Positions 53,528-63,669 of a DNA stretch of 64,000 nucleotides are shown here, piece by piece. A program made the translations under genes and the position numbers. The notes beneath the pieces were generated by a model. That model searched no databases. It had not been told where the DNA came from and saw only the letters and a list, made by a program, of their open reading frames with translations. Numbering within the stretch: the stretch's first letter is position 1; every line of letters begins with the position of its first letter. Origin of the DNA: Desulfitobacterium chlororespirans DSM 11544 (GTDB lineage Bacteria > Bacillota > Desulfitobacteriia > Desulfitobacteriales > Desulfitobacteriaceae); the NCBI RefSeq assembly GCF_900143285.1, contig NZ_FRDN01000010.1, forward strand, positions 208,766 to 272,765. The letters run 5' to 3'.

Positions 53528-54718
53528 ATGGAAGAAAAACATAGTGATGGTGACCGGGACTTTAAGCTGTTTTTGCTGGCAGGATTGTTCGCCGGGATCG
53601 GCGCAGGTATTAATACATCCATATTCAACAACTATTTAAACGATATATTCATGCTTTCCGAGAGTGTCAGAGGTTTCCTCGAGGTGCCCCGGGAAGCGCC
53701 GGGTTTCTTTATCATGCTGGTTCTGGCGGTTTTAAGTTTTGCCGGGGATGTGCGGATTGCCATGCTCGGCATGGCCGCGGCAGGATTGGGGATGCTGGGG
53801 CTGGGCCTTTTGTCTCCCACCTTCGCGGTTATGATCATTTGGATGATGATGTACAGCCTCGGCACACATATGGTCATGCCTGTCACGCCATCCATCGGCA
53901 TGTCCCTGTCCAAACTGGAGTCTTTCGGCGCCAGGCTTGGAACGATCAGCGCCTTCGGTCTGTTCGGCAGTATTATCGCCTACGTTTTTGTCTTCCTGAG
54001 CTTTCATTTTCTGAATATGACCTATCAGATCGCCTTTATTATCGGTGCTGTTTTCTATGTGTTCGCTGCTTTGGCGGTGGGGCTGATGAAGAAGGGCGAA
54101 CCGAAAGCCAGGAAAGTCAAATTTGTTTTTCGCAAACGCTACACCCTCTATTATGTCCTGGCCGGCGTCAGCGGAGCGCGGGCGCAGATTTTTTTGACGT
54201 TTGCCCCATGGGTCCTGATCAAGGTGTTTAATGTGCAACCTCAGATGTTTGCTATCCTGGGTATGATTGTCGCCTTTGTGAGTATTGGCACACGTAAAAT
54301 AATTGGCCGCCTGATCGACGTCCGGGGGGAGCGATTCGTTCTGACGGTGGAGGCCGCTTTGTTGTTCGCCATCTGTCTTGGCTATGCGTTCTCAGCCGAC
54401 ATTTTCCCTGTCGGCATCGCTGCGGTGATTATCGCCGCCTGCTATGTCATCGATAATTCCATGTCTGCGGTGGAAATGGCGCGGTCGACATATTTACGGA
54501 AGATTGCCGTCGATCTTGATGATGTGACCCCAACGCTATCGACGGGGGTCAGTCTGCAGCATGTCGCCTCCATGGTCATTCCCGTTTTCGGCGGGCTTTT
54601 GTGGGCAGCTTTTGGATATCAGGCCGTCTTTATGGGCGCAGCCGTTATCGCTTTTCTCAATTTCATACTTTCACGCCGAATTAAGATAGAGCTTGATCCT
54701 GCCGCTAGGGCGGAGTAG
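53528..54718 (+). CDS. MFS transporter
   Basis: 396 residues, about 12 helices. The start is MEEKHSDGDRDFKLFLLAGL; the charged N-terminus is followed by GAGINTSIFNNYLNDIF. It has poor matches to the well-known subfamilies; the MARSTYLRK segment in the second half resembles some uncharacterised drug/sugar carriers. It stands alone with its own terminator. The ATG follows AAAGGTTCGG, a moderate ribosome site. Confidence 0.78.
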   Translation: MEEKHSDGDRDFKLFLLAGLFAGIGAGINTSIFNNYLNDIFMLSESVRGFLEVPREAPGFFIMLVLAVLSFAGDVRIAMLGMAAAGLGMLGLGLLSPTFAVMIIWMMMYSLGTHMVMPVTPSIGMSLSKLESFGARLGTISAFGLFGSIIAYVFVFLSFHFLNMTYQIAFIIGAVFYVFAALAVGLMKKGEPKARKVKFVFRKRYTLYYVLAGVSGARAQIFLTFAPWVLIKVFNVQPQMFAILGMIVAFVSIGTRKIIGRLIDVRGERFVLTVEAALLFAICLGYAFSADIFPVGIAAVIIAACYVIDNSMSAVEMARSTYLRKIAVDLDDVTPTLSTGVSLQHVASMVIPVFGGLLWAAFGYQAVFMGAAVIAFLNFILSRRIKIELDPAARAE

Positions 54719-54751
54719 CACACAGATATGTTCAGGAGCAGATAAGTAATA

Positions 54752-54792
54752 AGCCTTGAGTTACGTCAGATGAGCGTATCTTAAGGCTTTTA
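54752..54792 (+). terminator. Terminator of the MFS gene
   Basis: AGCCTTGAG pairs with CTTAAGGCT (9 bp, one G-U) around a 19-nt loop, followed by TTTTATTATT. Confidence 0.75.
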
Positions 54793-54810
54793 TTATTCAT
54801 CAAAAGACCT

Positions 54811-54937
54811 CTAGTTCATATTTCTCATAACATCTTCAATTTCGGCCCCTACAGCATAACAAAAACTGCCGGTGTCATCTCTAAAATTAAAAGATAAAAA
54901 AAGATGCCACCCACTGGCATTCTGATAGGTAAAAAAT
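54811..54937 (-). pseudogene. Orphan C-terminal coding fragment
   Basis: The minus strand reads TYQNASGWHLFLSFNFRDDT followed by GSFCYAVGAEIEDVMRNMN and a stop. Composition looks protein-like, but an in-frame stop precedes it and there is no start. I do not recognise the family. Confidence 0.3.
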
Positions 54938-55067
54938 CACAAAAATTTTATTACTATTTGCGAATATAGATTTATTTTTAAATTACCTTTCAAATTGTAA
55001 TACTTTGTAGTAGAATTGATTGAGGTAATACCTCATACAACATACCAATATAATCTTTAATTATATT

Positions 55068-55190
55068 GCGACAAAGGCAAACTTAGTGAAAACTAAGGAC
55101 GCAAAGCTATGGGCCTTCCTGATCAAGCTGATGGCTGCCAAGCTACCGAACGCCTCTTTTTGCTGTCGCTAAATGAATGCGGCTTTTTTT
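55068..55190 (+). ncRNA. Cyclic di-GMP-I (GEMM) riboswitch with expression platform
   Basis: The aptamer core is plain: GGCAAACTTAGTGAAAAC, then AAGGACGCAAAGCTATGGGC, and ATGGCTGCCAAGCTACCG, with the GAAA tetraloop and receptor-like segment. A closing stem GCGACA (55068-55073) with TGTCGC (55164-55169) competes with a terminator stem GTCGC/GCGGC (55165-55183) followed by T7. If so, ligand binding would favour the closing stem and permit transcription. It is about 120 bp before a chemoreceptor gene. Confidence 0.88.
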
Positions 55191-55306
55191 ATTGGTTTTT
55201 TCAGCCTAAACTTTATCCTTGGTGAGCTAGTTTAGCATACTTAGAAAATCTATAAAAAAGTAAGCTATTTAAATAAAATCATAAGATATTATAGGGAGGA
55301 ATTAGT

Positions 55307-57265
55307 TTGAAACTCAAGACACGATTATTTTTAATGTTCTTAGCTACTAGTTTAATTCCACTGTTAATCTTTTCCGCCGTATCCATACCTTCTTTTATCT
55401 CAGATTCCCAACAGAGTACCTATCAGCTAAGTGAGGATAAAATAGCAATTGCTAAAGCTGAAATAAACGGGATGCTAGATAAAAATTTCAATACCCTACA
55501 TATGGTCGCTAATCAACCGGCCATCCGCAATTTTGATTTACCTAATGCGAAAAATATTCTGCTGGATGCCGTTAAAGTCAACCCCGAACTTATTATTGCT
55601 CTTGATAATACTGAAGGACAACAAGTCGTTAAAAGTAATGATGATGCCTTAACCAACATCATTGAGCGAGATTTTTTTAAGCAGGCCATGAACGGGACTG
55701 AAGAGTATGTATCCGATATTATCGTCGCGAAGGCTACCGGTGCATTGATTGTCGTTATCGCTACACCTGTTCGTGATATGAATAATAACATTATCGGAGT
55801 TCTTCAAGCGAACATACAACTCGCTCAGCTCAGTGACTTTGTCACAGAGCTTTCAGAAGGCGGTTCAAACGTCTATGTGCTTTCCAGGCAAGGGACAGTA
55901 TTAGCCCATCCCCATATCGAATATGTTCAAAACCAAGAAGATTTCAGCTCTTTAGAATTTGTGCAAACAGGTTTTACCGGACAGGACATGACCATGCAAG
56001 GGGCAAATATTCAAGGTGAAGAGGTTATTGTCAGCCATGCTTTGCACGAACAGGCGGGCTGGCTAATCGCTGTGGAAACCCCTGTTTCGGTGGCGATGGC
56101 TTCCGCTAATAAACTCCTGTACATCTCAATCGGCTTGCTTTTTACTGTGAGCATTATTGTCGGCTTATTCGGCTTTATCTTTGCCAAACGATTTACGGAG
56201 CCCCTCGTCAAGTTATCCTCTGTTGTCGAAACAATTGCAAGCGGAGATTTGACAGACTTTGAGGTTGAAATCAAGTCAAAAGATGAAATAGGCCGACTTT
56301 ATCATAGTCTTAAGACAATGACCCACAACTTAAGGGGACTGGTAGTCAACATTCAAGAGGTTGCCTCGGCTTTAGCATCTCATTCCGTGCAATTATCGTC
56401 AACAACTGAGGAAACCACGGAGAGCTTAACCCAAGTCGTTACAACGATAAACGAAATAGCTCAGGGCAATAGCAATCAGGCTTTAATGATTCAGGGTTCA
56501 ACAGATGCGATTGCTACGGTTAATCATATCGTCGGCGAAGCTACGCAAAAAACAGAGGTTGGTGCAGACAAGGCCAAAGAATCCTTAGAGCTTGCTAAAG
56601 AAGGTCAAAAGGCTCTTGAACGCCAAAGTCAAAAAATAGAAGAAAACAACAAGTATTCGGACACTGTCGGTCAATCGATACTTCAACTGGCTACAATGGC
56701 CGATGAGATTCGCAACATGATCGGCGCCATTAACAGTATCGCCGAACAAACCAATCTACTTGCTTTAAATGCTTCGATTGAAGCAGCCCGCGCTGGTGAT
56801 GCCGGGCGAGGATTTGCCGTCGTAGCCGAAGAAATCCGCAAACTTGCTGAGCAGTCCAGTAATTCCACTAAGAGAATTGAAGATATTGTCAATAGCATTA
56901 ATGGCAAGGTTAATGAAGCCGTTAATAATATGAATCAGGCTAAAGAAAGCGTTGTTGTTATGGAATCTTCGGCAGAAGATACCAAAGAAAGCTTTGCGAA
57001 GATCTTTGCTTCAATTACCGAGCTTGCGCAAAACTCCTATGAAGTTTCCGCAGCCTTAGGGGAAATTAATAGTCAGACACAAGAAGTTGCACATCAATCC
57101 ACAAATATTTCCGCAGTGGTTGAACAAGCCTCGGCTGGTATGCAGGAAATCTCAGCCTCTTCAGAAGAGCAATTAGCTTCAATCGAAACGATTGCTCAAT
57201 CCTCCGGCCAATTAGAAAATGCGGCTCAAGAACTTCTCACCCAAGTCGCGAAATTTAAAATTTAA
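55307..57265 (+). CDS. Methyl-accepting chemotaxis protein (dCache-HAMP-MCP)
   Basis: 652 residues. TM1 about 8-28, an extracellular dCache sensor about 35-270 ([34 protein letters not shown]), TM2 about 272-295, HAMP to about 350, then the signalling hairpin with [20 protein letters not shown] near the tip. The TTG at 55307 is the start, after GGGAGGAATTAG. It probably senses a small organic ligand for taxis. The GEMM riboswitch in its leader ties its expression to c-di-GMP. Confidence 0.93.
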   Translation: MKLKTRLFLMFLATSLIPLLIFSAVSIPSFISDSQQSTYQLSEDKIAIAKAEINGMLDKNFNTLHMVANQPAIRNFDLPNAKNILLDAVKVNPELIIALDNTEGQQVVKSNDDALTNIIERDFFKQAMNGTEEYVSDIIVAKATGALIVVIATPVRDMNNNIIGVLQANIQLAQLSDFVTELSEGGSNVYVLSRQGTVLAHPHIEYVQNQEDFSSLEFVQTGFTGQDMTMQGANIQGEEVIVSHALHEQAGWLIAVETPVSVAMASANKLLYISIGLLFTVSIIVGLFGFIFAKRFTEPLVKLSSVVETIASGDLTDFEVEIKSKDEIGRLYHSLKTMTHNLRGLVVNIQEVASALASHSVQLSSTTEETTESLTQVVTTINEIAQGNSNQALMIQGSTDAIATVNHIVGEATQKTEVGADKAKESLELAKEGQKALERQSQKIEENNKYSDTVGQSILQLATMADEIRNMIGAINSIAEQTNLLALNASIEAARAGDAGRGFAVVAEEIRKLAEQSSNSTKRIEDIVNSINGKVNEAVNNMNQAKESVVVMESSAEDTKESFAKIFASITELAQNSYEVSAALGEINSQTQEVAHQSTNISAVVEQASAGMQEISASSEEQLASIETIAQSSGQLENAAQELLTQVAKFKI

Positions 57266-57327
57266 ATAACCTTTAAATAGTCATCGGCTAAACAAGCTAA
57301 GATTGCCAGTTAGTCATCAAATCAAAA

Positions 57328-57365
57328 AAGCCTTGAGATATACAACTTATGTATCTCAAGGCTTT
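57328..57365 (+). terminator. Terminator of the chemoreceptor gene
   Basis: AAAGCCTTGAGATA and the matching TCTCAAGGCTTT stem (about 14 bp with a small loop region). The T-tract is short. Beyond it the 57366-57637 gap shows no gene. Confidence 0.75.
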
Positions 57366-57637
57366 CATCATTTATTGACTTACAAACTGTGAAGTTAATA
57401 CTAATGTCTCGAGCTATTTGTTTCGGTATCTGGTTCATTATACCCCCCGAAAGTAAACTCCTTTGACTCGATTACAACCTAAACTATCATAACCGTTTAA
57501 AATATTTCTAAATCCCCTTAACTGTCATGATTCTAAAAAACTATTAAACTTTGTATTTAACTCCATTGCTGCATATATTAAATGGCTCTCTGTACCAATC
57601 TCCGATTTCGATAATGCTTTACATTATTCCTAGTGTA

Positions 57638-57998
57638 TCAAAGATTAAGCGCTTCTAATGAAATCTTCCTTTTATAAGAAGTAGATGCCAAATATTCTTT
57701 TATCTGCTCCAAAAGTGTAAAGAAAGACACAGATGTATCTGCAAATCCCCATTCTTTTATAAATTGATCCTCTAACAAACCAATTTCAAGTAAATATTTG
57801 TCCTCTTTACGCTCAAATCCTCTCACAACGGGGAGTATGCCCAACTTTTCAGTGAAATCCTCTGGAATTAATTCATCATAAAAGAACAAATCCATACACT
57901 CCAACACCGTCAACAATTCATGAGCGTTTATGCATGAACCAAGGGATGTTCTATCTTCTTCAGAAAAATCAAATTCCACCTCAAGTCGCTGAAAAAAA
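57638..57998 (-). other. C-terminal coding tail of the nSTAND3 protein in the -1 frame
   Basis: The -1 frame continues from the T7 tract as FFQRLEVEFDFSEEDRTSLG, with GILPVVRGFERKEDKYLLEI and ends SYKRKISLEALNL. It has ordinary protein composition and no ribosome site of its own at the junction. The frame is open further upstream (to 58138), but the residues there look like shadow coding. It is most simply the lost end of the gene at 57928-61026. Confidence 0.65.
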
Positions 57999-60900
57999 GG
58001 AAAGGCTGTTTTTGCTCTTCCATAGTCTCTTTTTCGAAGTCCTGTAGAATAGGGCAAAGATAATAATGGTGAAAACTCTCTGTATGTAACTCTGCTAACA
58101 GCGGTATAGCGAGCGACATAAAAGCCAAATTGTTCCATACTTCTTCCTTACGCAAGTTTTTGTATAACGCAGCCTTTTCCCCTATCTCAGTTGCGCTTAT
58201 TATCTGATGGATAAGTAGCAGATGTGCCGGAAACACTTCTTCAAAATGAACACGGTGCTCACTCATTCTAATAATGCCATGCTGCTGTAAATGTTCCAGA
58301 ATATTTAGGTGGTTTTCCTCTTTTAATATTTCCACTATTTCTTTCTCAAACAAATCCCGCTCCTGCGAGCTGCCACTATCCCATTCAGCAATTCGCCACA
58401 GAGCATCATAGACTGCGCGGGGCTTATAAGAGCATTCTTCAAAAAAGAATTTTGTCAGCCTGTTCAAGAAATATCTTTCCGGCAGCGGTAATTCGTCTTC
58501 TGTTCGCAATATGGTTTCCAAAAGATCAATGCCACTTTTACTCTCTAAAAAACAGGCGATGGAACTAGGTTCCCTGTTTTCAATTACTATCAGTAGTTGA
58601 TTTTTTATAGCGGGAGAAAAAGCTCCCCTAACGACTGTCTGAATCTGTTGTTTCTCTTCAAGCCAATCTCCGCCTTTTTCCAAAATCATCTCCCGCTCTT
58701 GGTCTATCACCTCGCGCAGCAGTATTTCTTCTTCCCTCTCTTGTTTTTCGCGTTCCTCCCACTTCTCGTTCCAGTATGAAGTTTGCAACTCTTTATTATA
58801 TTTTTCCTGTAATGAGTCCGGCATAACAATATGATGCTCTAGCCCATCTGCCAACTCTTTGTAAAACCTTTGGGTATACCGTACCCCTAAAAACTTAAAT
58901 ATAAAAGCTATTTGAACTTCCAACATAATATCTAGTTGCGTGTACATGTCGTAGTCTTCAAAATAATCAATTGTTTCCCAAACGATTTTCTCAAGATTGG
59001 CCCGAAGCCATTTTATGTTCTGTTGCAGCAGACAATTTACTGCATCCGTAAATTCTTCCCCAAAATTGCACATAAAGTAATAATGAGTTGCCAGAAAACA
59101 CCTCTGAAAATACTCCTCAACAACAGTCTCCTCGTTTTCAAAAACTACGCCAATAGTTTTACAATCTCCCACCAGGGCAGGGTACACAATCATATCAGCA
59201 TAGGCAAGCGCTTTATCACTTTTGAGCATAGAACGATAGCACTTGATTGTGCTCTCCAGAAAGTCGAATGATTCAAGTTTTGGTCTCTTTTCGTGCAGCT
59301 GCAGCAGAAGTACACACCGGTACAACTCACTGCCTTTTATCTCCTCTTCTCCTTCAAAACTATAGTTTTCATCTGCTTCAAAAGGCCAGGAAAATTCCCA
59401 TTTCTCAAAGCGTTCTATAAATAAATGAAGCGCTTTCTTATATAGTTCGCCTGGAAGGTAGATTTTGTCGGCGTCCATCAGGAAAATCAATTGATTTAAA
59501 TAACAAAGCCCATCCAAGAGTACCGGCCCATAGTAACCGATATTTTCTTTCAAGTGTTTCAGCAAAAAGTCCTGCGCCGCAGGCGTGCGGAAACGCACGA
59601 CCTTCTCATCACTGTTACTGTAATATGTATCCACCTGGACAATAGTTTTTTCTAACTCCGAAATACAGGCAAAATAGTTCCTCATGTTATTCGGGGGATG
59701 TTTCATATGTTCTAAACAGTGATAATACGCCTTTTCCAAATCTTCCATTCCGATAGGCTCCATCTCTCCGTGGGATATAAAGGCAATCAACGCAAGCAAC
59801 CTTGCCTCCTCAGTAAGTCTATTGAAAATATCTTCCCAAAAAGCAAAAGGATTCCTTATATTTTCTATAAATCGCTGTGCAAATTCATACGGGCTATCGT
59901 TCCAGGGATCATTGTTCTGCAGAAACAAATCAATAATCCGCGGGTTATAGTCTGGTATCCTAACAATTCTTTCTGTTTGGAAGTAAATAGGCCAAATATA
60001 CTTGGAGGCGAGATTAGCATTATTTAAATGGCTGAACAGAATTCCTGCCTTTTCCGCATCTGTATATATATCCACATCGCAGAGCAACTTATAGCGCTCT
60101 ATTGTGGAACGTATAACAGAATATTTGACTGTTGCCTGCTGGTAAATGTATTCTCTCGTAGTAATGATGAGAATTTTGTTCTTGTCCCTTTTTAAACGTA
60201 ACAACAATTGCTCCAGATAGCTCATTTCCTGGTCATGCTTTTTTTCTGCATAGAATACCTGACCCCAGATGTCATCTACTACAAACACTTGTTTTCGTTC
60301 CGGTATATCCAGATTCATCAGTTTTTCCACTGATGAGGTTGTCCATACAAACTCATCAAAGTGCATTACCTCTATGTAGTACAGTGCCATTATCCGGGCC
60401 AACGTGGATTTTCCGGCTCCAGGCTGGCCGGAAATAACCACACAGTTTTGTTTTTCCACCATATTCATGGCCTCGTGATAAATACGAGTAGCCACAAACG
60501 TTTCTCGCGCTTCTTTGGCCAAGGCAAATTGCCGCCTTGATTCCTCCACAACACTGCTGTTAATTGCTCCACGTATTAACTCCTGAAGAACTGCGCCGCC
60601 AGCCGCCCAAAGTTTGGGATAATTGCGTACGACATCCTTATACAGTGGATGACCCAGGTAGTTATTCAGGTCATTACTAGAAACCAGATCGCCTGGTTGT
60701 TTGATGTATCCTTGGAAGAGCTGAATTAATTCGCTTTTTTGTTCTTTATTTAATGTAATCGACACCACTAAGATATATCGTTTAGGTTGCAGTTTCTCTA
60801 TTTTTTTCACTTCTTCTTTAAGGTTCTTCTTGAGTGCCTTATATTCCCCATATCGCTTGGCCTGCAGTATAACAGTTCCTTCCTCACTACAGAAGCGGCC

Positions 60901-61026
60901 GTCAATTCCACTATCCTTACCCTCTTTGAATGACTCAAATAGAATTCCTTCTCTGATTTGAATCGCATCACGGGCCAGGTTTTGAAAATCCATCCATTCC
61001 AGTTGCCGGTGAAAATCATACTTCAT
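57928..61026 (-). CDS. PD-(D/E)xK nuclease-nSTAND3 NTPase, candidate antiphage defence protein (frameshifted near its 3' end)
   Basis: 1032 residues from ATG 61026. An Mrr-like nuclease domain lies at about 5-110, with SGIDGRF and VILQAKRYG giving the D...QxK active site (D42, Q55, K57). A STAND NTPase follows, with Walker A GQPGAGKST (about 200-208) and Walker B KQVFVVDDIWG (about 246-256). The long helical C-terminal region would sense phage or stress. Near the end the reading frame passes a T7 run (57992-57998) and reads only 24 or so non-homologous residues, while the -1 frame continues a plausible sequence for 120 more. Without the shift the protein would be about 1130 residues. GC is low compared with the rest. 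Confidence 0.78.
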   Translation of the reverse strand: MKYDFHRQLEWMDFQNLARDAIQIREGILFESFKEGKDSGIDGRFCSEEGTVILQAKRYGEYKALKKNLKEEVKKIEKLQPKRYILVVSITLNKEQKSELIQLFQGYIKQPGDLVSSNDLNNYLGHPLYKDVVRNYPKLWAAGGAVLQELIRGAINSSVVEESRRQFALAKEARETFVATRIYHEAMNMVEKQNCVVISGQPGAGKSTLARIMALYYIEVMHFDEFVWTTSSVEKLMNLDIPERKQVFVVDDIWGQVFYAEKKHDQEMSYLEQLLLRLKRDKNKILIITTREYIYQQATVKYSVIRSTIERYKLLCDVDIYTDAEKAGILFSHLNNANLASKYIWPIYFQTERIVRIPDYNPRIIDLFLQNNDPWNDSPYEFAQRFIENIRNPFAFWEDIFNRLTEEARLLALIAFISHGEMEPIGMEDLEKAYYHCLEHMKHPPNNMRNYFACISELEKTIVQVDTYYSNSDEKVVRFRTPAAQDFLLKHLKENIGYYGPVLLDGLCYLNQLIFLMDADKIYLPGELYKKALHLFIERFEKWEFSWPFEADENYSFEGEEEIKGSELYRCVLLLQLHEKRPKLESFDFLESTIKCYRSMLKSDKALAYADMIVYPALVGDCKTIGVVFENEETVVEEYFQRCFLATHYYFMCNFGEEFTDAVNCLLQQNIKWLRANLEKIVWETIDYFEDYDMYTQLDIMLEVQIAFIFKFLGVRYTQRFYKELADGLEHHIVMPDSLQEKYNKELQTSYWNEKWEEREKQEREEEILLREVIDQEREMILEKGGDWLEEKQQIQTVVRGAFSPAIKNQLLIVIENREPSSIACFLESKSGIDLLETILRTEDELPLPERYFLNRLTKFFFEECSYKPRAVYDALWRIAEWDSGSSQERDLFEKEIVEILKEENHLNILEHLQQHGIIRMSEHRVHFEEVFPAHLLLIHQIISATEIGEKAALYKNLRKEEVWNNLAFMSLAIPLLAELHTESFHHYYLCPILQDFEKETMEEQKQPFLFFSDLRWNLIFLKKIEHPLVHA

Positions 61027-61320
61027 CTTCTGTGTCACTCCAATCCGGTCGAACTGTATTCTTAGATATAACCAGTTTAGCCTATTAAAACAGGATTACA
61101 AACACCACATAATCTTGCATAAAGTATGTGAAGAAATGTAAGATGGCTTTGATTAGGTATCAGCTACGATAGCAACAGCATCGATGGAATGATACTCTAA
61201 ATTGAACTACCCGCTCTTTCTTGTTGTTCGTGAGCAAGAAAAAAAGATACGCAAAAGGATTTTTTACTTTCCCGCCAATGGAGGAAAAGTAAAAAACTCC
61301 TTTAAAGTATGTTGATAGTA

Positions 61321-62184
61321 TCACTCTTTCGTTCTCAGGTATTTATAGGATTCCCGCTGCAAGGCAGTAATAAAAAGTTTGAAATAGTCGCCGATAAAAT
61401 CAGGATAAAAATAACAGAGTGTATTGAGGAAACTATCTATATAGTCCTTTGGAACGTCTTGTATACGCTTAAATGAATCAAGAAAAGGCTTTATACATTC
61501 GTCGCCATAACGTGTTACCAGCGTTTTCAAGGTCTCTTCAAAATCCATGTACTCCCAGCAAGAATTATACGATCGGAAAAGCATCTCGTTTTTTATTTGG
61601 TCTTTGACGTTATGATTACCAATTACTATGTTTATTCCCGCCCTTGCAAGGATATGGTCAGAATAGAGAAAAGCATCCGTAGTGTCTACCCGATAAATAT
61701 ATCTGTCGGAAGCCAATAACACCTCAAAACTGTCTCCTTCTAGAAACATATCATACATTGCGCGAAATCGGAAATAATCCTGCCAGTTGAGTGCTTGTTC
61801 ACGTATGATTCGATAGGACGGATTTTCATCAATCAAATCGAGATACTTGGTCGCTAATACGTACTCGGTCTTGAAATAATTTCGCTTTTCACCCTCAGAT
61901 ATTTGGAATAGTTTAGCTTCCGGCATTCTAACATCCATTGCTTGTGCAAGTTTAGTATAAACAAATTCATTGGCAGCACAATCGCAAAAGGCATGTTTAA
62001 CAAGATATCGCTTCCTCCGATCGGTTTTTAGTTTAGCAAGAAATAGTGCCCCGCTATCTCCAATACGATCAAGGGGCCTGATAGGTGAAAAGACAAAATC
62101 TTTTGTTTGGAGTACATCGGGTGATACTAGGGGGGTCTTAGCACAGTTCTCCGCAGCTTTGTCCTCCATTCGAGATCGCCTCAT
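61321..62184 (-). CDS. Unrecognised protein, possibly a HipA-like kinase fold
   Basis: 287 residues from ATG 62184. Kinase-like hints are a Gly-rich DRIGDSGALFLAK, the RYLVKHAF lysine and ANEFVYTKLAQAM with PEAKLF, as in HipA-type N-lobes. I do not see a clear HxxD/DFG core, so this is tentative. A good AAAGGAGG (62235-62242) lies 8 nt before an in-frame ATA at 62226, with no ATG there; the reading frame is open between, so translation could start at that ATA and add 14 residues. The 61039-61320 gap after it has a long GGATTTTTTACTTT-type hairpin near 61252-61309. Confidence 0.6.
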   Translation of the reverse strand: MRRSRMEDKAAENCAKTPLVSPDVLQTKDFVFSPIRPLDRIGDSGALFLAKLKTDRRKRYLVKHAFCDCAANEFVYTKLAQAMDVRMPEAKLFQISEGEKRNYFKTEYVLATKYLDLIDENPSYRIIREQALNWQDYFRFRAMYDMFLEGDSFEVLLASDRYIYRVDTTDAFLYSDHILARAGINIVIGNHNVKDQIKNEMLFRSYNSCWEYMDFEETLKTLVTRYGDECIKPFLDSFKRIQDVPKDYIDSFLNTLCYFYPDFIGDYFKLFITALQRESYKYLRTKE

Positions 62185-62260
62185 GCCCCGTTCAATTGCT
62201 TGCGCTTGCCACTTTGAAAGTTCTATTGCCGAGCCCTCCTTTAAATTGTTTGTTGCTATT

Positions 62261-62422
62261 TTACCGGCTTATATAACGAGCCCCTTGTTTCTCTCTAAAA
62301 GCTTCTTCCAACTCGGTAATCCTCCATGCGGAAACACCGAAACCAATAAATAGGGCAGCTCCTTCTTCGCTCAAGGCTTTCTTTATGTTCTGATGCAATA
62401 GCTTATAATTCAACTCTTCCAT
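62261..62422 (-). CDS. Small hypothetical protein upstream of the possible kinase-fold gene
   Basis: 53 residues, MEELNYKLLHQNIKKALSEE to EAFREKQGARYISR. Composition looks protein-like and the gene is 35 bp before the alternative start of the next gene, so the two may form an operon. The ribosome site is weak (GGGGG 16 nt upstream). No family recognised. Confidence 0.4.
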   Translation of the reverse strand: MEELNYKLLHQNIKKALSEEGAALFIGFGVSAWRITELEEAFREKQGARYISR

Positions 62423-62464
62423 ACTTTTCGAGGATACCCCCAGTTTTACAAATATTGTAAGAAC

Positions 62465-63334
62465 TCAATCCTCTTTCTGAAGTTTAGCTGTACCTAAGGC
62501 ATTCAACTTTTTCATGCTTGCGCTTTGCAAAAGTGACCTCATCATCTGCTGTGCACTTATATTCAGACGTAAAAGTCTCTCATTTTGCGGTATATCTTGA
62601 CGAATGAATTCCGCATTTAGACTTTCGAGATTCGCTAGTATAATAAGCTGTTGAAGTGAAGCTTGATCCCGAATATTCCCTTTTGTGTCAGGATTGGCTG
62701 TTCGCCATTCTTTCGCTGTTTGACCAAATAAAGCCACATTCAATACGTCCGCTTCATTTGCATAGGTGATACTTTGCTGCTGAGGTGAAATATCCGCCGG
62801 GATCAACTTCTCCTTAATAGCATCCGTATGAATACGATAATTGATTTTCGCAAGGGTGCGATTAAGATTCCAACCCAACGAAAGACGACTATTTTCATCT
62901 AACTTAAGTCGTTGATAATCTTTAATAATATATAACTTGAACTCTGCTGAAATCCATGAAGCAAATTCAAAAGCGATGTCTCTGTGAGCAAAAGTGCCGC
63001 CATAACGACCAGAACGTGAAATGATTCCAATGGCATTCGTCCCGCTGATCCATTTTTGCGGAGACATAGTAAAAGCGTTAGAACCGGCCTGCATTTTAAA
63101 CCCTTCGAATTCGACGGGTTTAAAATCTGAATTGTTTAGTTGTTCCCAAAGTCCAAGAAATTCTAAAGTATCTTTCCCACGCATCCAGTTCCGAATCACA
63201 TCGTTCGGCTCATCGCTTTTAAAGCGTGCAATATCCGTAAGGGAAATGTAATCATTATTATCTCCACTAGAAAAGACTGCTATTTCTTGACCATCGGCAT
63301 AAATTGTACCTTTCCACTTTTTATCCAAGGTCAT
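62465..63334 (-). CDS. KilA-N domain protein
   Basis: 289 residues. The KilA-N DNA-binding domain covers about 15-115 (DYISLTDIARFKSDEP, NWMRGKDTLEFLGLWEQLNN, FTMSPQKWISGTNAIGI, FAHRDIAFEFASWISAEF). The C-terminal part is helical (LLRLNISAQQMMRSLLQSAS). KilA-N proteins come from phages and mobile islands. The ATG follows AAGGAAGGTG. It lies with the nuclease-NTPase and IS21 end, marking this as an accessory region. Confidence 0.87.
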   Translation of the reverse strand: MTLDKKWKGTIYADGQEIAVFSSGDNNDYISLTDIARFKSDEPNDVIRNWMRGKDTLEFLGLWEQLNNSDFKPVEFEGFKMQAGSNAFTMSPQKWISGTNAIGIISRSGRYGGTFAHRDIAFEFASWISAEFKLYIIKDYQRLKLDENSRLSLGWNLNRTLAKINYRIHTDAIKEKLIPADISPQQQSITYANEADVLNVALFGQTAKEWRTANPDTKGNIRDQASLQQLIILANLESLNAEFIRQDIPQNERLLRLNISAQQMMRSLLQSASMKKLNALGTAKLQKED

Positions 63335-63598
63335 TTGGTCACCTTCCTTTTCTTCAGAGTAATAAACTACAGTATCAAAGAAAGTAGTTGATCAAAATTA
63401 TCGATTAGTATATATCTTTTTTCTTATACAATTATATCAAACATATGTTCCCTGTGACAATATAAAAAAGATATGGTGGTCCGTGACTATCATACCCGTG
63501 ATTTGAATCCTGTCTATAACAAAAACATGTTATCTCTAAAGCGATAAGGTAAGATAAATTGCGCAAAAAAAGGTCATGGTTTGCGGACCCCTGTTAGA

Positions 63599-63669
63599 AT
63601 GAAGTTACCAAAAACTGTACAACTCAATGAGGAAGTAATCAAGGGACAGATTAGTAGTGCTAACATAAA
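63599..63669 (+). pseudogene. Possible gene start interrupted by the IS21-type insertion
   Basis: An ATG at 63599 opens MKLPKTVQLNEEVIKGQISS and runs into the left end of the element at 63670. There is no clear ribosome site. The 63335-63598 stretch is AT-rich with only a 24-codon frame at about 63473; nothing else is visible. Confidence 0.25.

Noticed and set aside
58000..58138. Separate downstream gene starting at 58138 within the nSTAND3 region
   Set aside because: The first 48 codons overlap the real frame of the large gene and have no ribosome site; only the part after the T7 run looks like protein.
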